A stretch of 64,000 nucleotides of DNA from Nocardia australiensis (lineage in GTDB: Bacteria > Actinomycetota > Actinomycetes > Mycobacteriales > Mycobacteriaceae). Location of the stretch: NCBI RefSeq assembly GCF_020733705.1, contig NZ_JAJFZM010000001.1, positions 186,001-250,000 of the forward strand, read 5' to 3'. The position numbers and the translations under genes were made by a program. The notes under the pieces were generated by a model. It was not told the origin of the DNA, did not search any database, and saw only the letters and a list, made by a program, of their open reading frames with translations. Within the stretch, counting starts at the first letter, position 1; every line of letters starts with the position of its first letter. This document shows positions 53,958 through 62,053 of the stretch, piece by piece.

Positions 53958-55424
53958 CTACTTCGCTGCCGCGAGACCGGCGCGACGGCCATAGAAGCTG
54001 CCGTCGCCGAGCGATGCGCCACTGACATAACCGCCCGCGCACAGCCCTGAGGTGCATCGCCCCGCCGCGAACAGGCCGGGGATCGGCTCCCCCGACACGT
54101 GCAGTACCCGGGAGTCGAGGTCGGTGCGCAGGCCACCGAGGGTGAATCCCGCGGTGAAACCACGCATATCGAACGCGGCGAGCGGCGTCCCGATCGGCTT
54201 GACCCACTCGGGTTTCTTGCCGAGCAGCGGATCCACGCCGTCGGCGGCGTGCAGGTTGTACGCGTCCACCGTGCCCTGTAGCGCCAGTGTCGGCAGACCC
54301 ATATCCGCTTCCAGTTCGGCAACCGTTTCGGCCACCCAGGTCGGCGGTTGTCGGAAGAACGGAGTGGAGGTCTCGGTGGCCAGCGCGACCTCCAGGGACG
54401 CTTCATCGATGATCAGATAAGCCTGATTCTCCTGCTGAATCAGCGTCGCCTGGCCGATGCGCCCCGGATAGGTGTCCTCGGGTATGTACCGCTGCCCACG
54501 ACCGTTGACGAGGATGCCACGCGACATCATCTGCGGATCACCGAAGAACGCGACCTCGGTGGCGTCCATATGCGCGAGCTCGGCCCCGAGTGCCTGTGCG
54601 ACCAGGATGCCGATGCCGTCGTGCTCCTCGATCGCGGCGGCGGGGCGGCCGATCAATCGCGGCGCGTAGCCTTCGATCATCTTCTGGTGGTAGGCGAAAC
54701 TGCCCGTGGCCAATATGACCCCGCGTTCGGCGCGGATCGCGACCGGCTTACCGAATTGGGTGGCGAGCACGCCGACAACGCGGTCGGTCTCATCGACGAT
54801 GAGACGCCGAATCCTGGTGTCGAATTCGACGCCGACACCGAGACTTTCGGCGGTTTCCGCGAGTGGCTTCATGAGCATGTAGCCGCCGCTGCGCTGACCG
54901 GTCCGCTTATCGGCCATCTGCGGAACATGGCCGCGCGGAGCGGGTTTCGCGATCGCGTTGAACGGTGCGGCATTCTCGCCGCCGGAATACATCAGTCCCT
55001 CGTCGTGCGGCGGCTCCCATCCGGGCTGACCCCAGAATGTCTCCCGGAACTGAACGCCACACGAGACGAGCCAGTTGTAGTGCTCGACGCTGCCCTGGCA
55101 GTAATCGGTGATCTTCGCCTTGTCGACACCCGGACCGAGCGCGGCCAGCAGAAACGTCTCCATATTCTCCGGCGTGTCCTCGAAACCGAGTGCCTGCTGA
55201 AGCGGCGTGCCACCACCGAGATAGATGAACCCGCCCGCCATCGCGGCCGCGCCACCCCAACCACCGGTGCGCTCCAGGATCAGCACCTGTGCGCCTGCCC
55301 GTGCGGACTCGATGGCGGCACATACTCCCGCGATGCCGTAACCGGCGACGACGACGTCGGCCTCCTTATCCCACGCCGAGATTTCGCTGGCGCGCAGCGG
55401 CCGAATTGTCGCGGCTTCAGTCAT
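53958..55424 (-). CDS. FAD-dependent oxidoreductase, fumarate reductase/KstD-like
   Basis: The 488-residue flavoprotein of the succinate dehydrogenase/fumarate reductase/3-ketosteroid dehydrogenase family has a FAD fold VVVAGYGIAGVCAAIESARAG, a GWGGAAAMAGGF loop, GVILATGSFAYH, and the C-terminal GLFAAGRCTSGLCAGGYVSG FAD clamp. ATG at 55424 follows AAGGA. Nocardiae carry many such enzymes, often for steroid or cholesterol rings, but no steroid gene is adjacent, so the substrate is open. Confidence 0.87.
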   Translation of the reverse strand: MTEAATIRPLRASEISAWDKEADVVVAGYGIAGVCAAIESARAGAQVLILERTGGWGGAAAMAGGFIYLGGGTPLQQALGFEDTPENMETFLLAALGPGVDKAKITDYCQGSVEHYNWLVSCGVQFRETFWGQPGWEPPHDEGLMYSGGENAAPFNAIAKPAPRGHVPQMADKRTGQRSGGYMLMKPLAETAESLGVGVEFDTRIRRLIVDETDRVVGVLATQFGKPVAIRAERGVILATGSFAYHQKMIEGYAPRLIGRPAAAIEEHDGIGILVAQALGAELAHMDATEVAFFGDPQMMSRGILVNGRGQRYIPEDTYPGRIGQATLIQQENQAYLIIDEASLEVALATETSTPFFRQPPTWVAETVAELEADMGLPTLALQGTVDAYNLHAADGVDPLLGKKPEWVKPIGTPLAAFDMRGFTAGFTLGGLRTDLDSRVLHVSGEPIPGLFAAGRCTSGLCAGGYVSGASLGDGSFYGRRAGLAAAK

Positions 55425-55662
55425 GTTTCGTATTCCTTACTGCTCTGCTGGATCGGACTGTTGCCAGTTTTCCGGCTGCGCCGCGATTATCGCTGCGCTT
55501 TCGAGCTAATGGTCCGGTGTCGGCGAACCTGGCACGGCTCGAGATCGACCTGATGCTCAACGCCATCGCCGATCCGACGGGCGAACATCAGCGAGGTGTC
55601 AGATCCGGTACGGTTGCCTTCCGGTCGATCAATGGATTCAAGAACTGGCAGGTGCGATACGA

Positions 55663-56148
55663 ATGAACATTCGCGACATTCCCCTCCGTACTCTTTCCGG
55701 TGACGCGGCCACCCTGGGTGAGCTCGTCGGCGACAAAGCGGTACTGCTGGTCAATGTGGCCTCGAAATGCGGTCTGACCCCGCAGTACACCGGGCTGGTC
55801 GAACTGCAGAAGAGTTTCGGGCCACGCGGTTTCACTGTGGTCGGGGTGCCGTGTAACCAGTTCATGGGCCAGGAACCCGGGACGGCCGAAGAGATCCAGG
55901 AGTTCTGCTCCACCACCTACGGGGTGGACTTTCCGCTGTTGGAGAAGACCGATGTCAACGGCGAGGACCGACACCCGCTTTACGGCGCGCTGGTCGAGAC
56001 ACCGGATGCCGAGGGTGCCGCCGACGACATCCAGTGGAACTTCGAGAAGTTCCTGATCGCGCGCGACGGCGCCGTAGTCGGCCGGTTCCGTCCGAGGACC
56101 GCCCCCGACGACGCGGCAGTCGTCGCCGCCATCGAATCCGTTCTGTAA
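55663..56148 (+). CDS. Glutathione-peroxidase-family thiol peroxidase
   Basis: The 161-residue cytosolic peroxidase has the catalytic Cys36 in NVASKCGLTPQY, the second motif GVPCNQFMGQEPGT, and WNFEKFLIARDG with the Trp of the catalytic tetrad. As actinobacteria use mycothiol and thioredoxin, the reductant is probably thioredoxin rather than glutathione. It is convergent with terD and closed by a hairpin. The 238-bp gap upstream (55425-55662) shows no gene. Confidence 0.92.
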   Translation: MNIRDIPLRTLSGDAATLGELVGDKAVLLVNVASKCGLTPQYTGLVELQKSFGPRGFTVVGVPCNQFMGQEPGTAEEIQEFCSTTYGVDFPLLEKTDVNGEDRHPLYGALVETPDAEGAADDIQWNFEKFLIARDGAVVGRFRPRTAPDDAAVVAAIESVL

Positions 56149-56155
56149 CAACAAC

Positions 56156-56187
56156 AGTCTCCCGCCAAGACACGATGGCGGGAGACT
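56156..56187. terminator. Hairpin between convergent peroxidase and terD genes
   Basis: A 12-bp perfect stem (AGTCTCCCGCCA pairing with TGGCGGGAGACT, 8-nt loop) lies between the two stops and can serve both directions. Confidence 0.75.
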
Positions 56188-56205
56188 CTGCGGTTCGATA
56201 CGTCC

Positions 56206-56787
56206 TTACCCGATGGCGAAATGCAGCAGCGCCTGCTTGTCACCCTGCTTGATCTTGCCCTTCCGGTTGATGACCTCGAGCTGCCAGTTCGGGCCGGTGC
56301 GGAAGGTCCTCGCGACGGCGACGGCGTTGTCCGCACCGAGCAGCGACGGCCAGATATCGGCGACCTGCTCGGAGGTGCCGCCAGTAGCGTCATAGACCTT
56401 GAACGAGACGTTATTGGCCTTGTCGAACGAACTGCCCTTCTTGAAGGCAGTCGCCACGAACACAATGGCGTCGATACCATCGGGCACATTGGCGAAGGTG
56501 ACGTGCACCGACTCGTCATCGCCGGTGGCGGCGCCGGTCTGCTCATCACCGGTGTGCTGAACCGAGCCGTTACCCAGCGGGTCGAGCGAGTCGAGTCCGG
56601 CGAAACGAACCGGCTCCGGGCCTTGCATGAGAATGGCGATCAAATCCAAATCCACACCGCGCTTGCGGCGCGCCCACCCGAGTGCACCGCCGCTGGTGCC
56701 CGACGACGGGTCCCAGCTGACCCCGACGGTCAGTTTGGTGATGCCGTTGAGATCCGCGGCGCCATCTTCCTTTTTGAGCGTGATCAT
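56206..56787 (-). CDS. TerD family stress protein
   Basis: The 193-residue TerD-domain protein binds Ca2+ through acidic loops such as GDDESVHVTFANVPDG. The family is linked to tellurite, phage and oxidative-stress resistance and often travels with other ter genes, but here it is alone. The N-terminus ITLKKEDGAADLNGITKLTVG is shorter and more divergent than in classical TerD, and the mid-section includes GALGWARRKRGVDLDLIAIL. ATG at 56787. Confidence 0.87.
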   Translation of the reverse strand: MITLKKEDGAADLNGITKLTVGVSWDPSSGTSGGALGWARRKRGVDLDLIAILMQGPEPVRFAGLDSLDPLGNGSVQHTGDEQTGAATGDDESVHVTFANVPDGIDAIVFVATAFKKGSSFDKANNVSFKVYDATGGTSEQVADIWPSLLGADNAVAVARTFRTGPNWQLEVINRKGKIKQGDKQALLHFAIG

Positions 56788-56921
56788 GCCATCGACAGTA
56801 CAAGCGATTCGGGATCACTGTGCGATGCAAGTGTCTCTACTCACGCCTGCCGAACAGATATTTGTTCACTGGGCATTTCGCCGCCTGCGGTAGTGCACCG
56901 TGCACGGCCGCGGTAGTAGCG

Positions 56922-57842
56922 TCAGATGACCCATTCGAAGGCGTTCGCCTTCGAACGGGCACCTTCGACGGTGCGGGAACGGTTCGGTTCGCCGAGATCG
57001 ATCAGGAGTTCTTCGGACAGCTCCACCATGGCCGCCAAGACCGCCGGGGTGAACCATGCGGCGCGGGTAGCGAAAAGGATGTCCTCGGTGGAGGTGTTGC
57101 CGCTGGCGCCGGGGGCGAAGGGGCAGCCACCGAGGCCACCGAGGGAGCCGTCGATCATGGTCGCACCCGCCTCGATCGCGGCCAGCGTGTTGGCAACCCC
57201 CATGCCCCACGTGTCGTGACCATGAAAAACGATGCGGCGGTGCGGGGTTCGGTCACGCACGGCCGAGATGAGACCGGCCACCTGAGCGGGGTCGGCTTGA
57301 CCGAGGGTATCGGCGATGACGATATCGCTCGCGCCCGCCGTGCGCGGATCGTTGGCGATATCGAGCACCCGCCGCGGGTCCACCGGACCGTCGAAGGGAC
57401 AGGTGAAGCTGGTGGCCAGACACAACTGGATCTCGCCGTCCGCCTCGCGCGCCAGACGCACGGCCTCGGGCATGGCGGCGACACTGGCCTCGGTGCTGCG
57501 CCCGATATTGGCCTGATTGTGGGCGTCCGAGACGGAGAAGCAGTACTGGAAGTTGCGCACACCGGCCGCGGCGGCCTTCTCGATATGCCGTGGTGTGGCG
57601 ACCCACACCCAACAGCGTTGCAGCTCTTCGGAACTCAACTCCGCGATGAGCTCCATGGTGTTGGCCATCGGCGGCACCAAGTCGGGACGGGCCATGGAGC
57701 CGATCTCCAGCGCGGGCACACCGAGGGCGAGCAGGCGGCGAACGATATCCACCTTGCGCTGCACCGGGAGGACCTTCCCGCTCAGCTGGAGTCCGTCGCG
57801 CAGGGTCACATCGCGTAACACCGACTCGGTCAGCACGGTCAT
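56922..57842 (-). CDS. Hydroxymethylglutaryl-CoA lyase-like aldolase
   Basis: The 306-residue TIM-barrel enzyme is of the HMG-CoA lyase/homocitrate synthase superfamily. It has RDVTLRDGLQLSGK at the N-terminus (metal-binding RDxxxRDG), the HGHDTWGMGVAN metal histidines, and a GGLGGCPFAPGASGN loop with the catalytic cysteine. HMG-CoA lyase ends leucine catabolism, but the adjacent CaiB CoA-transferase also fits a citramalyl-CoA or related 3-hydroxyacyl-CoA lyase. ATG at 57842 overlaps by 4 bp the stop of a 55-codon ORF. Confidence 0.87.
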   Translation of the reverse strand: MTVLTESVLRDVTLRDGLQLSGKVLPVQRKVDIVRRLLALGVPALEIGSMARPDLVPPMANTMELIAELSSEELQRCWVWVATPRHIEKAAAAGVRNFQYCFSVSDAHNQANIGRSTEASVAAMPEAVRLAREADGEIQLCLATSFTCPFDGPVDPRRVLDIANDPRTAGASDIVIADTLGQADPAQVAGLISAVRDRTPHRRIVFHGHDTWGMGVANTLAAIEAGATMIDGSLGGLGGCPFAPGASGNTSTEDILFATRAAWFTPAVLAAMVELSEELLIDLGEPNRSRTVEGARSKANAFEWVI

Positions 57843-58006
57843 TTCTTGTCCCGCGCCTCTTGCGGCACGCACATCACACCGCCGTACGGCTTCCCGTTGC
57901 CGACAGCCGGATTGGGGTGCAGCGTAGGTCGGCGCGGACTCGGCGACCGGAGTTCATAGGCACTCCGCCCCGGTGGTCGCCTGCGGCCATAAACTCGCCG
58001 AGTCAT
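57839..58006 (-). CDS. Small 55-residue protein coupled to the HMG-CoA-lyase-like gene
   Basis: A short ORF has ATG at 58006, a GGAGG Shine-Dalgarno 5 nt upstream, and a stop that overlaps the next gene by ATGA. The peptide is basic and Pro-rich in its first half and ends in NPAVGNGKPYGGVMCVPQEA-type sequence with one cysteine. I recognise no family. The strong ribosome site and overlap make it likely to be translated; it could be a real small protein or a leader that loads ribosomes on the lyase gene. Confidence 0.6.
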   Translation of the reverse strand: MTRRVYGRRRPPGRSAYELRSPSPRRPTLHPNPAVGNGKPYGGVMCVPQEARDKK

Positions 58007-58020
58007 AAAACCTCCAGCAT

Positions 58021-58140
58021 TTCGCGGGAGTTCCCGCACCCCATCGGCGACATGAACGGTCTCATGGCGCCCAGTAATTCGCGGGAATTCCCGCACCCCA
58101 CCGGCGACATGAACGCTGCGCGATTGTGTCTCATGGCGCC
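58021..58140. repeat. Tandem imperfect direct repeat with internal palindromes
   Basis: Two 38-bp copies (58021-58058 and 58078-58115) differ at only two positions, and each is followed by the 13-bp GTCTCATGGCGCC (58059-58071 and 58128-58140). The second copy contains the perfect palindrome GCGGGAATTCCCGC; the first has one mismatch in it. The last 10 bp of the array are the end of the CoA-transferase gene, so the unit seems to have duplicated from that gene's 3' end or to have arisen beside it. Confidence 0.75.
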
Positions 58141-59342
58141 TCCAGGGCATCAATATCTTTGTCGCTCATCCCGAGTAGCCCCGACAGCACCTCGTGTGTG
58201 TGCTCCCCCAGATCGGGACCGATGTTGCGGATGGGCAGCGACCGGTCGCCGATCACCGGGACAATGCCAGGAAAACCGACCGTCTTCGGTTGCGGCTCAC
58301 CGACATCCACCGGGAACGGCTGGATCATATTGCGCGCCTTGTACTGTTCGTCGTCGACGATGTCTGCGGCAGTATAGATCGGACCGCACGGGATGGCGGC
58401 GCGCTCGAGAATCTTCAATGCCTCGTCGCGGGAGTATTGGATCGTCCACTCACCGATCGCCGCGTCGAGACGCTCACGATTGCGCCAGCGACCCGCATTG
58501 TCCCGCAGCTCGGGGTCGGCGGCCAGGTCTTGGCGACCGATCACCTCCATATAGCGCTGGAAAATGGCGTCGCCATTGCCACCGATGATGATGCTGGCGC
58601 CATCGCCGCACGGGTAGGCGTTGCTCGGTGCTATGCCCTCCATCCGGCCGCCGACGCGTTCGCGGTTGATGCCGTAGGCGAGGTAGTCCGGTACCAGTGA
58701 TTCCATGACCGACAGGATCGCCTCGTTGAGCGCGACATCGATGATCCGCTCCCCCAAGGGAATCGACTCGGTCTGCTGTGTCCGCTGGAACAGCGCCATC
58801 ACAGTGCCGAATGCGGCGTAGATACCCGCGATGGAGTCCCCGATCGACACCCCGACTCGCACCGGCGGCCGATCCGGATCGCCGACGAGCGCACGCAATC
58901 CGCCGACCGCCTCCGCGACCGCGGCGAACCCGGGCCGCGATGCCAGCGGCCCCGTCTGCCCGTATGCGGAAATACGGGTGATGACCAGCTGCGGATTGAC
59001 CCCGTTCAATACCTCGGGGCCCAGGCCCCACTTCTCCAGCATGCCGGGCCGGAAGTTCTCCAACAGCACGTCACACCGCCGGATCAGGTCGAGCACGATG
59101 CCCCGACCCGCTTCCGTGCGCAAATCCAGGGTGATCGACTTCTTATTGCGATTGACGGTGCGATATAGCATCGAGGTGTCGCCGCCGTAGAGCCGCCAAT
59201 TGCGCAGCTCATCACCTGCTTTGGGACGCTCCACCTTGATCACCTCGGCGCCGAAATCACCGAGAATACGTCCTGCGGTCGGTGCGGCGATGTAATTGCC
59301 GAGTTCCAGGACGCGCACCCCGTCCAGCGGCCTAATACTCAT
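58131..59342 (-). CDS. CaiB/BaiF family CoA-transferase
   Basis: The 403-residue family III CoA-transferase moves CoA between carboxylic acids. It has VRVLELGNYIAAPTAGRILG, GAEVIKVERP and NRNKKSITLDLRTEAGR, then DVLLENFRPG with the family pattern, and the PVRVGVSIGDSIAGIYAAFG segment. ATG at 59342 is preferred to a GTG two codons upstream. It probably activates the acid that the downstream lyase then cleaves, as a small catabolic operon with the repeat and small ORF between them. The 59343-59611 gap upstream shows no gene. Confidence 0.9.
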   Translation of the reverse strand: MSIRPLDGVRVLELGNYIAAPTAGRILGDFGAEVIKVERPKAGDELRNWRLYGGDTSMLYRTVNRNKKSITLDLRTEAGRGIVLDLIRRCDVLLENFRPGMLEKWGLGPEVLNGVNPQLVITRISAYGQTGPLASRPGFAAVAEAVGGLRALVGDPDRPPVRVGVSIGDSIAGIYAAFGTVMALFQRTQQTESIPLGERIIDVALNEAILSVMESLVPDYLAYGINRERVGGRMEGIAPSNAYPCGDGASIIIGGNGDAIFQRYMEVIGRQDLAADPELRDNAGRWRNRERLDAAIGEWTIQYSRDEALKILERAAIPCGPIYTAADIVDDEQYKARNMIQPFPVDVGEPQPKTVGFPGIVPVIGDRSLPIRNIGPDLGEHTHEVLSGLLGMSDKDIDALEAP

Positions 59343-59611
59343 AGCCACCAGTGTGGACTATGCCCATCGCTCCCGGCCCACGCACCCGGTGCGGTCCGCG
59401 TGCCGCCCGCGCGACACCGGGCCGGTGCGAGCGTCGAGTGACCCCCTGTATAGCTGTGCCGCTCGACGCTGCGCCATAGACCTTGGAGGCGAGGCGAACC
59501 GGCTCGTCGAGGACTGAGTAGTGCTCGGCGTTCAGCACATCACCCGCACTGCCCGGTCAACCAGTGTTCCCCTCGCTGTGATCACCACCGCGATCGCCAC
59601 GCGAAGCGGTT

Positions 59612-60382
59612 TCAGCCCACGTGTTCGCGCAGGTACACGAGGTCCTCGGCCACGCCATCGGCGGGGGTTTCGAGAATCACCGGAGCGTCCGCGGTACGGC
59701 ATACCTCCGCGAGCAGCTGGGGATCGATGGTGCCGTCGGCGAAGTTGGCATGCCGATCGGCGCCCGAATCGAACTCGTCGCGTGAGGAATTCAGATGCAC
59801 CAGATCGATTCGACCCGTGATCGCCTTGATTCGTTCGACAACACCGACGAGCTCCTCGCCGCCCGCCCAGGCATGACAGGTGTCGAGGCAGAAACCCGCG
59901 CCGTAGTCGCCGACCGCATCCCACAGCCGCGCGATCGAATCGAAATGCCGTGCCATGGCATGGTTTCCGCCTGCGGTGTTCTCGATCAGGACAGGCACCG
60001 CGAAACCGCCTTTGTCCTGCTGGCGTTCGAACAGCTTGCGCCAGTTATCGATTCCGGTGTCGATCTCCGCGTCGGATCGCACGTGCCCGCCGTGTACAAC
60101 AAGACCGAACGCACCGAGATCGGCGGCGGCCTTCGCCTGCTGTGCCACCGCATTGCGCGAGGGCATGCGCAGCCGGTTGTTCAGGCTGGCCACATTGATC
60201 TGATACGACGAGTGCACCACCACATCGATCGGACTGGCGAGTATCTCCTCGGTCCGTGGATGCGGCGCCGGTTTGTCCCAGCTCTGCGGGTCGACGACGA
60301 ATAGCTGGATGACATCGGCGCCGAGGTTCTCACCGAATCCGATGGGATCGCTGTCGAGCCGGACGTGTGCTCCAATGCGCAT
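59612..60382 (-). CDS. Endonuclease IV-like deoxyribonuclease
   Basis: The 256-residue TIM-barrel protein is of the AP endonuclease 2 (Nfo) family. The motifs are MRIGAHVRLD, VVVHSSYQINVAS, GLVVHGGHV, VLIENTAGG, DTCHAWAGGEEL, LVHLNSSRDEFDSGADRHAN and VILETPADG, carrying the trinuclear zinc ligands (His, Glu, Asp). It is expected to cut abasic sites in DNA repair. ATG at 60382 gives the family start; another ATG lies three codons upstream. It is divergent from the first kinase, with about 120 bp between. Confidence 0.87.
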   Translation of the reverse strand: MRIGAHVRLDSDPIGFGENLGADVIQLFVVDPQSWDKPAPHPRTEEILASPIDVVVHSSYQINVASLNNRLRMPSRNAVAQQAKAAADLGAFGLVVHGGHVRSDAEIDTGIDNWRKLFERQQDKGGFAVPVLIENTAGGNHAMARHFDSIARLWDAVGDYGAGFCLDTCHAWAGGEELVGVVERIKAITGRIDLVHLNSSRDEFDSGADRHANFADGTIDPQLLAEVCRTADAPVILETPADGVAEDLVYLREHVG

Positions 60383-60500
60383 GGGTCTCATGCTAGTGGG
60401 GGCCACCGACAGGCTACGAGTCTGTTGCATCCGAGAGGCCGGTTGAGATACATCGGTAGGATCCAGGTGCTCGACCCGATGTGAGGGGGGTGAATTCACC

Positions 60501-61934
60501 ATGCTGAAAAAAGGCGATGTCTTCGCGGGCTATGCCATCCAACGGGTTCTCGGCCACGGCGGTATGGGCACCGTCTACCTGGCCAGGCATCCGCGCCTGC
60601 CACGGCTGACCGCGCTGAAACTGCTCAACCCGCAGCTGTACTCCGATGACGAGATCCGGGGCCGCTTCGAACGCGAGGCCGATCTGGTCGCCCAGCTCGA
60701 CCATCCCAATATCGTCACCGTGTACGACCGTGGCACCGAGGACCAACAGCTGTGGATCTCCATGCAATTCGTCCCGGGCGCTGATGCCTCCAGCGCGGAT
60801 GTCAATGTGCTCGCGCCGGGACGCGCCGTGCAGATCATCGGCGAAACCGCGGCGGCACTGGATTTCGCGCACGCCAACAGCGTGCTGCACCGTGACGTGA
60901 AACCGGCGAACATCCTGCTGGCCAAGGCACCGATCGGACAGCCGGAACGGGTGCTGCTCACCGATTTCGGCATCGCCGGCGTACGCGACAGCGACACCAC
61001 GCTCGGCTCGGCGGGCTCGATCACCGCGACCCTCGCCTACGCGGCACCTGAACAACTGCTCGGCCTGACACTGGATGACCGCGCCGACCAGTATTCGCTG
61101 GCGTGCACGCTGTTCTGGATGCTCACCGGAATGAGTCCCTACCCTGGCACCAACCCGATGGCTGTCATCAATGGCCACCTGCACAGACAGGTGCCCGCAC
61201 TGAGCCGGACCCACCCCGGCCTGCCGCCCGCGTTGGACGGGGTACTCGCCCGCGCGATGGCCAAGCGGCCCACGGACCGATTCGATAGCTGCGCGGCATT
61301 CGCGGCCGCGGCACGCCGGGCACTGACGATGAGCGGGCCACCGCGCACCGATCACCCGAACACACCGACGCGATTCGGCCACCTCGCTCCCGGCCGGCCG
61401 GCCGCGACGCCGACCGGCAACGTTCCTACCTACAACGGCACGGCGTACAACGGACCCGCGCGCAACATGCCGCCGACGAACTGGTCGCCGCAGGCGGCGC
61501 CACCGAGCAGACCGCCGTACTCACCACCCGCGCGACCGGCACGCTTCACGCCCAACGAGGACCTGCCGACACACGCGGGTCCGCCGCCGCACCCCGCCCC
61601 TCCTGACACCGGCATACCGCATCGGCCATCGCCCGAAACCAGAGTGGCACACGGCAATTTGTCGCCCACCGAGGCTTCGAGACCGTCAGGAAGACCGGTG
61701 CCACCGGCACCGCCGCGTCGTGGTCTCACCCCGCCCGAGACATCGATGCGACCCGAGACGCGCGATGCGGGAAACCCCAGCAGGCCCGCCGGAACACCCG
61801 AGAACGACACCACCCCCCGCCCGCCAACGCCGCCGCGCCGGACGCCTCGACGTGGCACCATCGCATTGCCCGATATGCCGGTGCGACGCCCGCGCCCAGC
61901 TGTGCCGAACCCCGAACAACGCCCACCGCCCTAG
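60501..61934 (+). CDS. Ser/Thr protein kinase without a membrane segment
   Basis: The 477-residue kinase has a complete kinase domain in residues 10-275: glycine loop GHGGMG, catalytic Lys40, HRDVKPAN with Asp131, DFG with Asp154, and APEQ. The C-terminal 200 residues are Pro/Arg/Thr-rich and disordered with no transmembrane span, so the kinase is cytosolic or bound through the tail. It is a paralogue of the next gene. The start is ATG at 60501, with GAGGGGGG upstream. Confidence 0.92.
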   Translation: MLKKGDVFAGYAIQRVLGHGGMGTVYLARHPRLPRLTALKLLNPQLYSDDEIRGRFEREADLVAQLDHPNIVTVYDRGTEDQQLWISMQFVPGADASSADVNVLAPGRAVQIIGETAAALDFAHANSVLHRDVKPANILLAKAPIGQPERVLLTDFGIAGVRDSDTTLGSAGSITATLAYAAPEQLLGLTLDDRADQYSLACTLFWMLTGMSPYPGTNPMAVINGHLHRQVPALSRTHPGLPPALDGVLARAMAKRPTDRFDSCAAFAAAARRALTMSGPPRTDHPNTPTRFGHLAPGRPAATPTGNVPTYNGTAYNGPARNMPPTNWSPQAAPPSRPPYSPPARPARFTPNEDLPTHAGPPPHPAPPDTGIPHRPSPETRVAHGNLSPTEASRPSGRPVPPAPPRRGLTPPETSMRPETRDAGNPSRPAGTPENDTTPRPPTPPRRTPRRGTIALPDMPVRRPRPAVPNPEQRPPP

Positions 61935-62053
61935 CCCCCTGATGCTGCTAAGGTTCGATGATTTCCGCGCGCGGGTTGGGCTGGATCGCGCATTCTTATG
62001 CTGTACGTCTGTTCGCCGGTGGGTCCCGGTGAGCGACGGGAAGTGGAGCAGAC

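Noticed and set aside
58007..58153. Upstream extension of the 55-codon ORF through the repeat into the CoA-transferase
   Set aside because: The frame is open, but it translates the direct repeat and part of the CoA-transferase end; the GGAGG-ATG at 58006 is a better start.
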